Shown here one piece after another: positions 44,977 through 53,140 of a DNA stretch of 64,000 nucleotides; positions within the stretch are counted from its first letter, which is position 1; every line of letters begins with the position of its first letter. Source of the stretch: Staphylococcus argenteus (GTDB taxonomy: Bacteria; Bacillota; Bacilli; Staphylococcales; Staphylococcaceae); contig NC_016941.1 in NCBI RefSeq assembly GCF_000236925.1, positions 682,001 to 746,000 of the forward strand. The letters are read 5' to 3'. The position numbers and the translations under genes were made by a program. The notes under the pieces were generated by a model that did not search any database, was not told the DNA's origin, and was given only the letters and a program-made list of their open reading frames with translations.

Positions 44977-46137
44977 ATGAACAAACAGATTATTGTTTTA
45001 TATTTTAATATTTTCTTAATATTTTTAGGAATTGGTTTAGTCATTCCAGTTTTACCTGTGTACTTAGAAGATTTGGGATTAACTGGAAGTGATTTAGGTC
45101 TTTTAGTTGCTGCTTTTGCTTTATCTCAAATGATCATATCGCCATTTGGTGGAACATTGGCTGACAAACTAGGTAAAAAGTTAATTATTTGTATTGGGTT
45201 AATTCTTTTTTCTGCTTCTGAATTTATGTTTGCCGTAGGACATAATTTTTCAATATTAATGTTATCAAGAATTATTGGTGGTATGAGTGCTGGCATGGTT
45301 ATGCCTGGCGTAACAGGCTTAATCGCTGATATTTCGCCGAGCCACCAAAAAGCGAAAAACTTTGGTTATATGTCCGCAATAATTAATTCGGGGTTTATTT
45401 TAGGGCCTGGTATAGGCGGTTTTATGGCAGAAGTATCACATCGATTGCCATTTTACTTTGCAGGTGGATTAGGTATAGTGGCATTTATTATGTCTGTCAT
45501 TTTAATTTATGATCCTAAAAAGTCAACGACTACGGGCTTCCAAAAATTAGAACCGCAGTTATTAACGAAAATTAATTGGAAAGTATTTATTACGCCGGCA
45601 ATCTTAACGCTTGTATTAGCTTTTGGTTTATCAGCATTTGAAACACTTTTCTCATTATATACATCATATAAAGTGAACTATACGCCTAAAGATATTTCAA
45701 TTGCAATTACAGGTGGCGGTATATTTGGCGCGATTTTCCAAATATATTTCTTTGATAAATTTATGAAATATTTCTCAGAACTAACGTTTATCGCATGGTC
45801 GCTATTATATTCAGTAATTGTTCTAATATTATTAGTCTTTGCAAATGGTTACTGGTCTATAATGATAATTAGTTTTATAGTCTTTATAGGTTTTGACATG
45901 ATAAGACCAGCTATTACAAATTATTTTTCTAATATAGCAGGAGATAGACAAGGATTTGCTGGTGGATTAAACTCTACATTTACGAGTATGGGGAACTTTA
46001 TTGGCCCATTAATTGCAGGCGCATTATTTGATGTACACATAGAAGCGCCGATTTATATGGCAATTGCAGTTTCATTAGCAGGTATTATTATTGTTTTGAT
46101 TGAAAAGCAACATAGAGCGAAATTGAAACAACAATAA
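44977..46137 (+). CDS. norA: NorA, MFS multidrug efflux pump (divergent allele)
   Basis: A 386-residue efflux pump of the DHA1 family, exporting fluoroquinolones, dyes and quaternary compounds by proton antiport. Motif A is GGTLADKLGKK after helix 2 and the antiporter motif C is SGFILGPGIGGF in helix 5. Twelve helices are visible. In S. aureus MgrA, whose gene is in this window, regulates it. Compared from memory with the common S. aureus allele, about 25 residues differ and the C-terminus ends KQQ rather than KEQNM. It follows AGAGGTGAG, and a terminator follows. Confidence 0.95.
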   Translation: MNKQIIVLYFNIFLIFLGIGLVIPVLPVYLEDLGLTGSDLGLLVAAFALSQMIISPFGGTLADKLGKKLIICIGLILFSASEFMFAVGHNFSILMLSRIIGGMSAGMVMPGVTGLIADISPSHQKAKNFGYMSAIINSGFILGPGIGGFMAEVSHRLPFYFAGGLGIVAFIMSVILIYDPKKSTTTGFQKLEPQLLTKINWKVFITPAILTLVLAFGLSAFETLFSLYTSYKVNYTPKDISIAITGGGIFGAIFQIYFFDKFMKYFSELTFIAWSLLYSVIVLILLVFANGYWSIMIISFIVFIGFDMIRPAITNYFSNIAGDRQGFAGGLNSTFTSMGNFIGPLIAGALFDVHIEAPIYMAIAVSLAGIIIVLIEKQHRAKLKQQ

Positions 46138-46199
46138 TTGTAGTATCACGTCGAAATATTATTTAAATATGGTTTGAGTTAGTATACCAATAAGGAGTT

Positions 46200-46246
46200 A
46201 GCATCGATTTTCTTAAAATCTTATTTAAGAAAATTGATGCTTTATA
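46200..46246 (+). terminator. Rho-independent terminator after norA
   Basis: AGCATC-ATTTTCTTAAA pairs with TTTAAGAAAAT-GATGCT, followed by a TTTATA tail. Confidence 0.75.
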
Positions 46247-46435
46247 TATATAAAGATTCAATTTTTTAGAATGTTTTAGTCTTTTAATTTAAATGTTACA
46301 TGTAACAAAAAATGATATTTAGTAATAATCATGTTACAAATATTACATTCTTTTTAAATTGTAATCCACTTACCTATTTGCATAACAGTATTATGTTAAG
46401 ATGTAAAAAAATGAGTAAGGAAATGTGGGTAGGGG

Positions 46436-46879
46436 ATGACTTTTAAAAATTTGTTTTTAAGTGTTGTCGCAATTATATTAATAGTGTGCCTTTTAGGTTT
46501 ACTAGTATTGGCGACAAATCAAGAAGCGCTTGCTAAAGTGCATAAAACGATAAATACGCTTCATAAAATAAATGTTTCAGATGAAGATAATAATAAAAAG
46601 GCTATTGATATTTTCAATGGTCATACGGCTAAAGCCTCAGAAATAAAAAATGATAATAATAAGCAAAATGCTTTATATGCTAATCATAAAAACATGTTTA
46701 ATGAACAAGAATGTCAGGTTATCGCTGAGCGTTATTCACAGAAACATATGAATGATAATTATCAATTAGAAAAAGTAAAGAAAACGCATCAAGGATTTAA
46801 TTATATTTATTCAAATGGAAACACAAAAGGAAAACAACATGTAAATATATCTAATCAAGGTATTTTGTTAATGAAATAA
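46436..46879 (+). CDS. Membrane-anchored hypothetical protein
   Basis: A 147-residue protein with one hydrophobic N-terminal helix (about residues 7-26) and a soluble, charged remainder of 115 residues rich in Asn, Lys and His. The last 40 residues form a strand-rich repeat (GFNYIYSNGNTKGKQHVNISNQGILLMK). Topology suggests the soluble domain is outside. No known domain is recognised. ATG 46436 is rather close to AGGGG, so the exact start is less certain. Confidence 0.7.
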   Translation: MTFKNLFLSVVAIILIVCLLGLLVLATNQEALAKVHKTINTLHKINVSDEDNNKKAIDIFNGHTAKASEIKNDNNKQNALYANHKNMFNEQECQVIAERYSQKHMNDNYQLEKVKKTHQGFNYIYSNGNTKGKQHVNISNQGILLMK

Positions 46880-46882
46880 TAC

Positions 46883-46920
46883 AAGCGGTGTATTCAAATT
46901 GAATATGCTGCTTTTATTTT
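46883..46920 (+). terminator. Rho-independent terminator
   Basis: AAGCGG-TATTC pairs with GAATA-CTGCTT, followed by TTATTTT. Confidence 0.75.
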
Positions 46921-47024
46921 GGATGAAATACCAGAGATAACAATGAATGTCAAAAACTTATCAATTTATGCTACTTGTGAAAGTGGTATTATAGTTTTTG
47001 AAATAGTATTTATGAGGTGTTGAA

Positions 47025-47507
47025 ATGGCAAAGAATAAGAAAACTAATGCAATGAGAATGCTTGACCGAGCTAAAGTTAAATATGATGTACATAGCTTTG
47101 AAGTACCTGAGGAGCATTTATCTGGGGAAGAAGTTGCCAAGATTATTAAAGAAGATATAGAAACGGTTTTTAAAACACTAGTACTAGAAAATGCAAAACA
47201 TGAACATTATGTCTTTGTAATCCCTGTTAATAAGACATTAGATATGAAAAAGGCTGCTGCCATTGTTGATGAAAAGAAATTGAATCTTATGCCTTTAGAA
47301 AATTTGAAAAATGTAACTGGATATATACGTGGTGGTTGTTCACCAATAGGTATGAAACAATTGTTTCCAACAGTCATCGATGCATCAAGTCAGCAGTTTG
47401 AATTTATTAGTGTAAGTGGTGGACTGCGTACGATGCAAATAACTATTGCTGTTGATGATTTGTTAAGTATTACTAAAGCTAAAATTGGCTCGGTTGTTCA
47501 CGATTAA
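47025..47507 (+). CDS. YbaK/EbsC Cys-tRNA(Pro) deacylase
   Basis: A 160-residue editing enzyme of the YbaK/ProX family, which hydrolyses Cys-tRNA(Pro) misacylated by prolyl-tRNA synthetase. Features are the N-terminal YDVHSFEVP, the catalytic Lys in ETVFKTLVLE, and the glycine loop GYIRGGCSPIGMKQ. The length matches free-standing YbaK. It has the expected start and ends at a short strong terminator. It is the gene directly before the fructose operon but separated from it by that terminator. Confidence 0.9.
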   Translation: MAKNKKTNAMRMLDRAKVKYDVHSFEVPEEHLSGEEVAKIIKEDIETVFKTLVLENAKHEHYVFVIPVNKTLDMKKAAAIVDEKKLNLMPLENLKNVTGYIRGGCSPIGMKQLFPTVIDASSQQFEFISVSGGLRTMQITIAVDDLLSITKAKIGSVVHD

Positions 47508-47551
47508 GTAACATAATTATGCAAATTAAATAGTGATTGATTAGATAGATG

Positions 47552-47579
47552 AAACTCAACGATTTTGTTGAGTTTTTTT
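47552..47579 (+). terminator. Rho-independent terminator
   Basis: AAACTCAAC pairs with GTTGAGTTT around a GATTTT loop, with seven T. Confidence 0.9.
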
Positions 47580-47663
47580 GTTGGCATTTTAATGTTAATA
47601 CTGAGAAATATTAAAATTATATAGTGTAAAGGGTGAGATTATTGTAATTTTATCGTCACAATT

Positions 47664-47699
47664 TGATTGATTTTGATTGTTTTTGGTAAATTATGATTG
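47664..47699 (+). promoter_or_regulatory. Phased TGATTG repeats, candidate FruR operator
   Basis: TGATTG occurs at 47664, 47674 and 47694, spaced 10 and 20 bases and ending at the -35 box. The 10-base phasing and the DeoR-type regulator encoded next door suggest FruR binding. Confidence 0.5.
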
Positions 47700-47725
47700 A
47701 AATGTGAAAGCGTACTCATTATAAT
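47697..47725 (+). promoter_or_regulatory. fruRKA sigma-A promoter with embedded cre
   Basis: TTGAAA (47697-47702) and TATAAT (47720-47725) are 17 bases apart. The spacer carries TGAAAGCGTACTCA (47705-47718), matching 13 of 14 positions of the CcpA cre consensus TGWAANCGNTNWCA, so glucose repression is expected. Confidence 0.8.
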
Positions 47726-47746
47726 ACAAAGTGAGATGGGGTGATG

Positions 47747-48508
47747 ATGATAATTACTGAAAAAAGACACGAGTTAATTTTAGAAGAACTTTCGCATAAG
47801 GATTTTTTAACATTGCAAGAATTAATTGATAGAACAGGTTGCAGTGCTTCAACAATTCGAAGAGATTTATCAAAATTACAACAATTAGGGAAATTACAAC
47901 GTATTCATGGTGGAGCCATGTTAAAAGAAAATCGTATGGTTGAAGCAAATTTAACTGAAAAGTTAACTACCAATCTAGATGAAAAGAAAAAGATTGCTAA
48001 GTTGGCAGCAGCTCAAATCAATGATAACGAATGTTTATTTATTGATGCTGGTTCAACTACGCTAGAGCTTATTCAATACATTCAAGCAAAAGATATTATC
48101 GTTGTAACAAATGGTTTAACTCATGTAGAAGCATTGCTTAAAAAGGGAATTAAGACAATTATGCTAGGTGGTCAAGTTAAAGAAAATACACTGGCAACAA
48201 TTGGTTCTAGTGCAATGGAAATATTAAGACGTTATTGTTTTGATAAGGCGTTTATCGGTATGAATGGTTTAGATTTTGAACTTGGATTAACCACGCCAGA
48301 TGAGCAAGAGGCTCTAGTGAAACAAACGGCAATGTCGTTAGCCAACAAGTCTTTTGTACTTATTGATCATTCTAAGTTTAATAAAGTATATTTTGCTCGT
48401 GTACCAATGTTAGAAAGTACTACAATCATCACATCTGAAAAAGCATTAAATCATCAAGCATTAAAAGAATATCAACATAAGTATCACTTTATAGGAGGGT
48501 CATTATGA
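47747..48508 (+). CDS. fruR: FruR, DeoR-family repressor of fructose utilisation
   Basis: A DeoR-type regulator of about 253 residues. The N-terminal HTH is LTLQELIDRTGCSASTIRRDLSKLQQLGKLQRIHGG, and the C-terminal half has the sugar-phosphate-sensing fold with IDAGSTTLELI and the FIGMNGLD and LIDHSKF motifs. It should respond to fructose 1-phosphate, the product handled by fruK. It opens the fruR-fruK-fruA operon; fruK overlaps its stop. GTG 47741, ATG 47744 and ATG 47747 are all in frame and overlap the ribosome-binding site GGGGTGAT, so the exact start is uncertain. Confidence 0.92.
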   Translation: MIITEKRHELILEELSHKDFLTLQELIDRTGCSASTIRRDLSKLQQLGKLQRIHGGAMLKENRMVEANLTEKLTTNLDEKKKIAKLAAAQINDNECLFIDAGSTTLELIQYIQAKDIIVVTNGLTHVEALLKKGIKTIMLGGQVKENTLATIGSSAMEILRRYCFDKAFIGMNGLDFELGLTTPDEQEALVKQTAMSLANKSFVLIDHSKFNKVYFARVPMLESTTIITSEKALNHQALKEYQHKYHFIGGSL

Positions 48509-49425
48509 TTTATACAGTTACCTTCAACCCTTCAATTGACTATGTCATTTTCACAAATGACTTTAAAATTGATGGTTTGAACAGAGCAACAGCAACATAT
48601 AAATTCGCTGGAGGAAAAGGTATAAATGTTTCACGTGTCTTAAAGACGTTGGATGTTGAATCTACTGCCTTAGGATTTGCAGGCGGATTTCCTGGGAAAT
48701 TTATAATCGAAACATTAACTAACAGTGAAATACAATCAGATTTCATTGAGGTAGATGAAGACACGCGAATTAATGTGAAATTAAAAACGGGACAAGAAAC
48801 AGAAATCAATGCACCAGGTCCTCATATTACTTCAGCACAATTTGAGCAACTTTTAAGTCAAATTAAAAGTACGACAAGTGATGACATTGTTATCGTTGCA
48901 GGAAGTGTACCAGGCAGTATACCTAGTGATGCTTATGCACAAATTGCACAAATTACAGAACACACTGGAGCGAAGCTAGTTGTTGATGCTGAAAAATCAT
49001 TAGCTGAAAGCGTTTTACCGTATCATCCGTTATTTATTAAACCTAATAAAGATGAATTAGAAGAGATGTTTAATACAACAGTGAAATCAGATGCTGATGT
49101 CATTAAATATGGACGTCAATTAGTAGATAAAGGCGCACAATCTGTTATCGTTTCTCTCGGTGGTGATGGTGCGATTTATATTGATAAAGAAAAAAGTATT
49201 AAAGCTGTAAATCCACAAGGGAAAGTGGTTAATACAGTTGGCTCAGGAGATAGCACTGTTGCAGGTATGGTAGCGGGAATTGCTTCAGGTTTAACGATTG
49301 AAACAGCATTCCAACAAGCGGTAGCATGTGGCACTGCGACTGCATTTGACGAGGACTTAGCGACACGAGATGCTATAGAAAAAATAAAATCACAAGTTAC
49401 GATCAGCGTACTTGATGGGGAGTGA
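48505..49425 (+). CDS. fruK: 1-Phosphofructokinase FruK
   Basis: A 306-residue PfkB/ribokinase-family kinase that turns fructose 1-phosphate into fructose 1,6-bisphosphate. The N-terminal substrate region is NPSIDYVIF, the G-rich hinge AGGKGINVSR, and the C-terminal catalytic and anion-hole motif NTVGSGDSTVAGM contains the catalytic Asp. ATG 48505 overlaps the fruR stop (ATGA) and follows AGGAGGG. The 3' end runs into the fruA ribosome-binding site. Confidence 0.95.
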   Translation: MIYTVTFNPSIDYVIFTNDFKIDGLNRATATYKFAGGKGINVSRVLKTLDVESTALGFAGGFPGKFIIETLTNSEIQSDFIEVDEDTRINVKLKTGQETEINAPGPHITSAQFEQLLSQIKSTTSDDIVIVAGSVPGSIPSDAYAQIAQITEHTGAKLVVDAEKSLAESVLPYHPLFIKPNKDELEEMFNTTVKSDADVIKYGRQLVDKGAQSVIVSLGGDGAIYIDKEKSIKAVNPQGKVVNTVGSGDSTVAGMVAGIASGLTIETAFQQAVACGTATAFDEDLATRDAIEKIKSQVTISVLDGE

Positions 49426-49430
49426 ATGAA

Positions 49431-51389
49431 ATGAGAGTAACAGAGTTATTAACAAAAGATACAATAGCAATGGACTTAATGGCAAATGATAAAAATGGTG
49501 TCATTGATGAATTAGTCAATCAATTAGATAAAGCTGGTAAGTTAAGTGATGTCGTAGCATTCAAAGAAGCGATTCACAATCGAGAATCACAAAGTACTAC
49601 TGGTATCGGTGAAGGTATTGCTATTCCGCATGCGAAAGTAGCTGCAGTTAAATCTCCAGCAATTGCATTCGGTAAATCAAAAGCTGGTGTAGATTATCAA
49701 AGTTTAGATATGCAACCTGCACATTTATTCTTTATGATAGCAGCTCCTGAAGGCGGCGCACAAACACATTTAGATGCTTTAGCTAAATTATCAGGTATTT
49801 TAATGGATGAAAATGTACGTGAAAAGCTATTACATGCATCATCTCCTGAAGAAGTGTTAGATATTATTGACCAAGCAGATGATGAGGCAACAAAAGAAGA
49901 AGAAGCCGAGGCAAAAGCTCAGCAAGTTGAAGTCTCAGAACAAGCAACTAAAGAATCGAATGAACCATATGTTTTAGCTGTTACAGCATGCCCAACAGGT
50001 ATTGCTCATACGTATATGGCACGTGATGCATTGAAAAAACAAGCAGACAAAATGGGAATTAAAATTAAAGTTGAAACTAACGGTTCAAGTGGTATTAAAA
50101 ACCATTTAACTGAACAAGATATTAAAAATGCAACAGGTGTTATTGTTGCAGCAGATGTTCATGTAGAGACGGATCGTTTTGATGGTAAAAATGTCGTAGA
50201 AGTTCCAGTAGCAGATGGTATTAAACGACCAGAAGAATTGATTAATAAAGCGTTAGACACAAGTCGTAAACCGTTTGTTGCTCGTGATGGGCAAAGAAAA
50301 GGTAATTCAAATGATAGTCAAGAAAAATTAAGTCCAGGTAAAGCATTTTACAAACATCTAATGAATGGTGTTTCTAACATGTTACCACTTGTTATTTCTG
50401 GTGGTATTTTAATGGCAATCGTGTTCTTATTTGGTGCAGACTCATTTAAACCAAAAAGTCCGGAGTACAATGCGTTTGCAGAACAACTTTGGAATATAGG
50501 TAGCAAAAGTGCATTCGTTTTAATCATTCCAATTTTATCAGGATTCATTGCTCGTAGTATTGCAGATAAACCTGGCTTTGCTTCAGGTCTTGTAGGTGGT
50601 ATGTTAGCAATTTCAGGTGGTTCAGGATTTATCGGTGGTATTATTGCAGGTTTCTTAGCAGGTTATTTAACTCAAGGTGTTAAAGCGATGACTCGTAAGT
50701 TACCACAATCATTAGAAGGATTAAAACCAACACTAATTTATCCATTATTAACAGTGACTGCAACTGGTTTACTAATGATATATGTATTTAATCCACCAGC
50801 ATCATGGTTAAATCATTTATTGTTAAATGGTTTAAATAATTTATCAGGTTCGAACATTGTATTATTAGGTCTAGTTATCGGGGCAATGATGGCGATCGAT
50901 ATGGGTGGACCATTCAACAAAGCGGCATATGTTTTTGCAACAGGTGCATTAATTGAAGGTAATGCTGCACCTATTACAGCTGCAATGATTGGTGGTATGA
51001 TTCCACCGTTAGCAATTGCGACAGCAATGATAATTTTTAGACGTAAATTTACAAAAGAACAACGTGGTTCAATTATTCCTAACTACGTGATGGGATTATC
51101 ATTTATAACAGAAGGCGCGATTCCATTCGCAGCAGCTGACCCATTACGTGTCATTCCATCAATGATGGTTGGCTCTGGTATTGGTGGCGCAATCGCATTA
51201 GGTTTAGGCTCTCGAATTTCAGCACCACATGGTGGAATAATTGTAATTGTTGGAACTGATGGCGCGCACTTATTACAAACAATTATCGCGCTTGTAGTAG
51301 GTACACTTGTTTCAGCGCTTATTTATGGTTTCATTAAACCTAAATTAACAGAAACAGAAATCGAAGCTTCAAAATCAATGGATGAATAA
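49431..51389 (+). CDS. fruA: Fructose-specific PTS permease FruA (EIIABC)
   Basis: A 652-residue fused transporter that phosphorylates fructose to fructose 1-phosphate as it enters. EIIA covers about residues 1-150 with the active His in GIAIPHAK. EIIB covers about 180-270 with the phosphocysteine in VTACPTGIAHTYMA. EIIC spans roughly 300-640 with the hydrophobic helices and glycine-rich GGSGFIGGIIAGFLAGYL. I chose ATG 49431, five bases after GGGGAGTGA; the GTG at 49422 lies within the fruK end. A strong terminator follows. Confidence 0.95.
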   Translation: MRVTELLTKDTIAMDLMANDKNGVIDELVNQLDKAGKLSDVVAFKEAIHNRESQSTTGIGEGIAIPHAKVAAVKSPAIAFGKSKAGVDYQSLDMQPAHLFFMIAAPEGGAQTHLDALAKLSGILMDENVREKLLHASSPEEVLDIIDQADDEATKEEEAEAKAQQVEVSEQATKESNEPYVLAVTACPTGIAHTYMARDALKKQADKMGIKIKVETNGSSGIKNHLTEQDIKNATGVIVAADVHVETDRFDGKNVVEVPVADGIKRPEELINKALDTSRKPFVARDGQRKGNSNDSQEKLSPGKAFYKHLMNGVSNMLPLVISGGILMAIVFLFGADSFKPKSPEYNAFAEQLWNIGSKSAFVLIIPILSGFIARSIADKPGFASGLVGGMLAISGGSGFIGGIIAGFLAGYLTQGVKAMTRKLPQSLEGLKPTLIYPLLTVTATGLLMIYVFNPPASWLNHLLLNGLNNLSGSNIVLLGLVIGAMMAIDMGGPFNKAAYVFATGALIEGNAAPITAAMIGGMIPPLAIATAMIIFRRKFTKEQRGSIIPNYVMGLSFITEGAIPFAAADPLRVIPSMMVGSGIGGAIALGLGSRISAPHGGIIVIVGTDGAHLLQTIIALVVGTLVSALIYGFIKPKLTETEIEASKSMDE

Positions 51390-51496
51390 TTTTAATAACT
51401 TTATAGATTTTCGACTACTATAATGGTACTAATACATGGCTAAAGCAGTCATTGAAATGTATCATTTAGGATTGCTTATAGTTTAAAAATTATAAT

Positions 51497-51547
51497 AAAA
51501 GCACTTTCGACTGATTCAATTTATGAATTGCTACGAAAGTGCTTTTC
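51497..51547 (+). terminator. Rho-independent terminator after fruA
   Basis: AAAAGCACTTTCG pairs with CGAAAGTGCTTTT, with an inner ATTCA/TGAAT stem. Confidence 0.85.
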
Positions 51548-51585
51548 TATTTGAAGAATAATTTGAAAAAATGAGGTGTTTTAGA

Positions 51586-51718
51586 GTGACAGAGAAATTA
51601 ATTTATACCATTTTGTAAAAGATGTCATGAATGTATAGATATTTTTAAAATTCTGCAAAAAGTTATGCCAAACGAAGCAGATATAGTAAAATATGAGTGT
51701 CTTAAAGTGAAAATTTAA
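51586..51718 (+). pseudogene. Frameshifted CxxCxxC thioredoxin/glutaredoxin-like remnant
   Basis: GTG 51586 follows GAGGTG at an ideal distance and reads VTEKLIYTIL, then stops at TAA. In the +1 frame, from 51605, the DNA reads IPFCKRCHECIDIFKILQKVMPNEADIVKYE and CLKVKI to TAA at 51716. Skipping one T in the TTT run at 51602-51604 joins the two into a continuous 43-residue product with a CKRCHEC motif like the active site of small thioredoxin-fold proteins. S. aureus has a small gene at this place between fruA and nagA. I infer a frameshift inactivation, or a recoding event. Confidence 0.5.
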
Positions 51719-51738
51719 AAATAAAGAAGGGTTTATAC

Positions 51739-52920
51739 GTGTCAGAATTAATTATATATAACGGCAAAGTTTATACTGAAAATGGTAAAATCGACAATGG
51801 TTACATTCATGTAAAAGATGGACAGATTGTTGCAATTGGAGAAGTGGATGATAAAGCAGCGATTGATAATGATACGACAAATAAAATTCAAGTGATTGAT
51901 GCAAAAGGTCATCATGTAGTGCCAGGATTTATCGATATACATATTCATGGTGGTTATGGACAGGATGCAATGGATGGGTCATACGATGGCTTAAAATATC
52001 TATCCGAAAACTTGTTGTCTGAAGGGACGACATCATACTTGGCCACAACAATGACGCAATCGACTGATAAAATTGATCAGGCACTTTTAAATATAGCTAA
52101 ATATGAAGTAGAGCAAGATGTTCACAATGCAGCGGAAATTGTAGGTATACATCTGGAAGGGCCATTTATATCTGAAAATAAAGTTGGCGCACAACACCCA
52201 CAATACGTTGTACGACCATATATAGATAAAATTAAGCATTTTCAAAATACCGCAAATGGATTAATCAAGATTATGACGTTTGCACCTGAAGTTGAAGGTG
52301 CCAAAGAAGCGCTTGAAACGTATAAAGATGACATTATTTTTTCAATTGGCCATACAGTGGCTACATACGAAGAAGCAGTCGAAGCTGTTGAAAGAGGAGC
52401 TAAACATGTCACGCATTTATATAATGCAGCGACGCCATTCCAACATAGGGAACCAGGTGTATTTGGAGCAGCATGGTTGAATGATGCTTTACACACTGAA
52501 ATGATTGTTGATGGTACGCATTCACATCCAGCGTCAGTGGCAATTGCTTATCGAATGAAAGGCAATGAGCGCTTTTATTTAATTACGGACGCAATGCGTG
52601 CAAAAGGTATGCCTGAAGGAGAATATGATTTGGGTGGTCAAAAAGTAACTGTTCAATCTCAACAAGCACGTCTTGCAAATGGGGCACTGGCTGGAAGTAT
52701 TTTAAAAATGAATCAAGGGTTACGTAACTTAATATCATTTACAGGTGATACATTAGAAAACTTATGGCGTGTAACAAGTTTAAATCAAGCCATTGCATTA
52801 GGTATCGATGATAGAAAAGGTAGTATTAAAGTAAATAAGGATGCAGATCTTGTTATTCTAGATGATGACATGAATGTAAAATCTACAATAAAACAAGGTA
52901 AGGTTCACACTTTTAGCTAA
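51739..52920 (+). CDS. nagA: N-acetylglucosamine-6-phosphate deacetylase NagA
   Basis: Removes acetate from GlcNAc-6-phosphate to give glucosamine-6-phosphate, in cell-wall amino-sugar recycling. The 393-residue amidohydrolase has metal ligands in DIHIHGGYGQD, HLEGPFIS, GHTVA and THLYNA; the catalytic Asp is in LITDAMRA. Start GTG 51739 follows AAGAAGGG. The gene is not in an operon with nagB here. Confidence 0.94.
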   Translation: MSELIIYNGKVYTENGKIDNGYIHVKDGQIVAIGEVDDKAAIDNDTTNKIQVIDAKGHHVVPGFIDIHIHGGYGQDAMDGSYDGLKYLSENLLSEGTTSYLATTMTQSTDKIDQALLNIAKYEVEQDVHNAAEIVGIHLEGPFISENKVGAQHPQYVVRPYIDKIKHFQNTANGLIKIMTFAPEVEGAKEALETYKDDIIFSIGHTVATYEEAVEAVERGAKHVTHLYNAATPFQHREPGVFGAAWLNDALHTEMIVDGTHSHPASVAIAYRMKGNERFYLITDAMRAKGMPEGEYDLGGQKVTVQSQQARLANGALAGSILKMNQGLRNLISFTGDTLENLWRVTSLNQAIALGIDDRKGSIKVNKDADLVILDDDMNVKSTIKQGKVHTFS

Positions 52921-52989
52921 TATATAATCATAATTAAATGTATGCAATAGATTTAATCTGTTAACATAAGCACTTTATATTATGATAGA

Positions 52990-53140
52990 ATAGAAGCAAT
53001 AACATTTTTTTCTGGGGGTGTCTAAATGGGAAGGCGATAACATGTAGTTGTAATTTAAGTCAAAGTGATAAATTTGAATGCGTGTTACCCATGAGTGACA
53101 CATATAACATGGAGGTGAATCCCTAGAAATAGGGAATTAA
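52990..53140 (+). promoter_or_regulatory. Structured leader of mpfA with mini-ORFs
   Basis: Upstream of the TTG start lie a strong site GGGGGTG followed by a four-codon ORF at 53026 (MGRR, stop), an ORF MSDTYNMEVNP ending at TAG just before the gene, and ATGGG/CCCAT with TAACA/TGTTA helices that pair across the leader. The mpfA ribosome-binding site GGAGGTGA ends at 53118, 22 bases before TTG, with a CCCTA/TAGGG hairpin at 53122-53135 between them. Confidence 0.55.
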
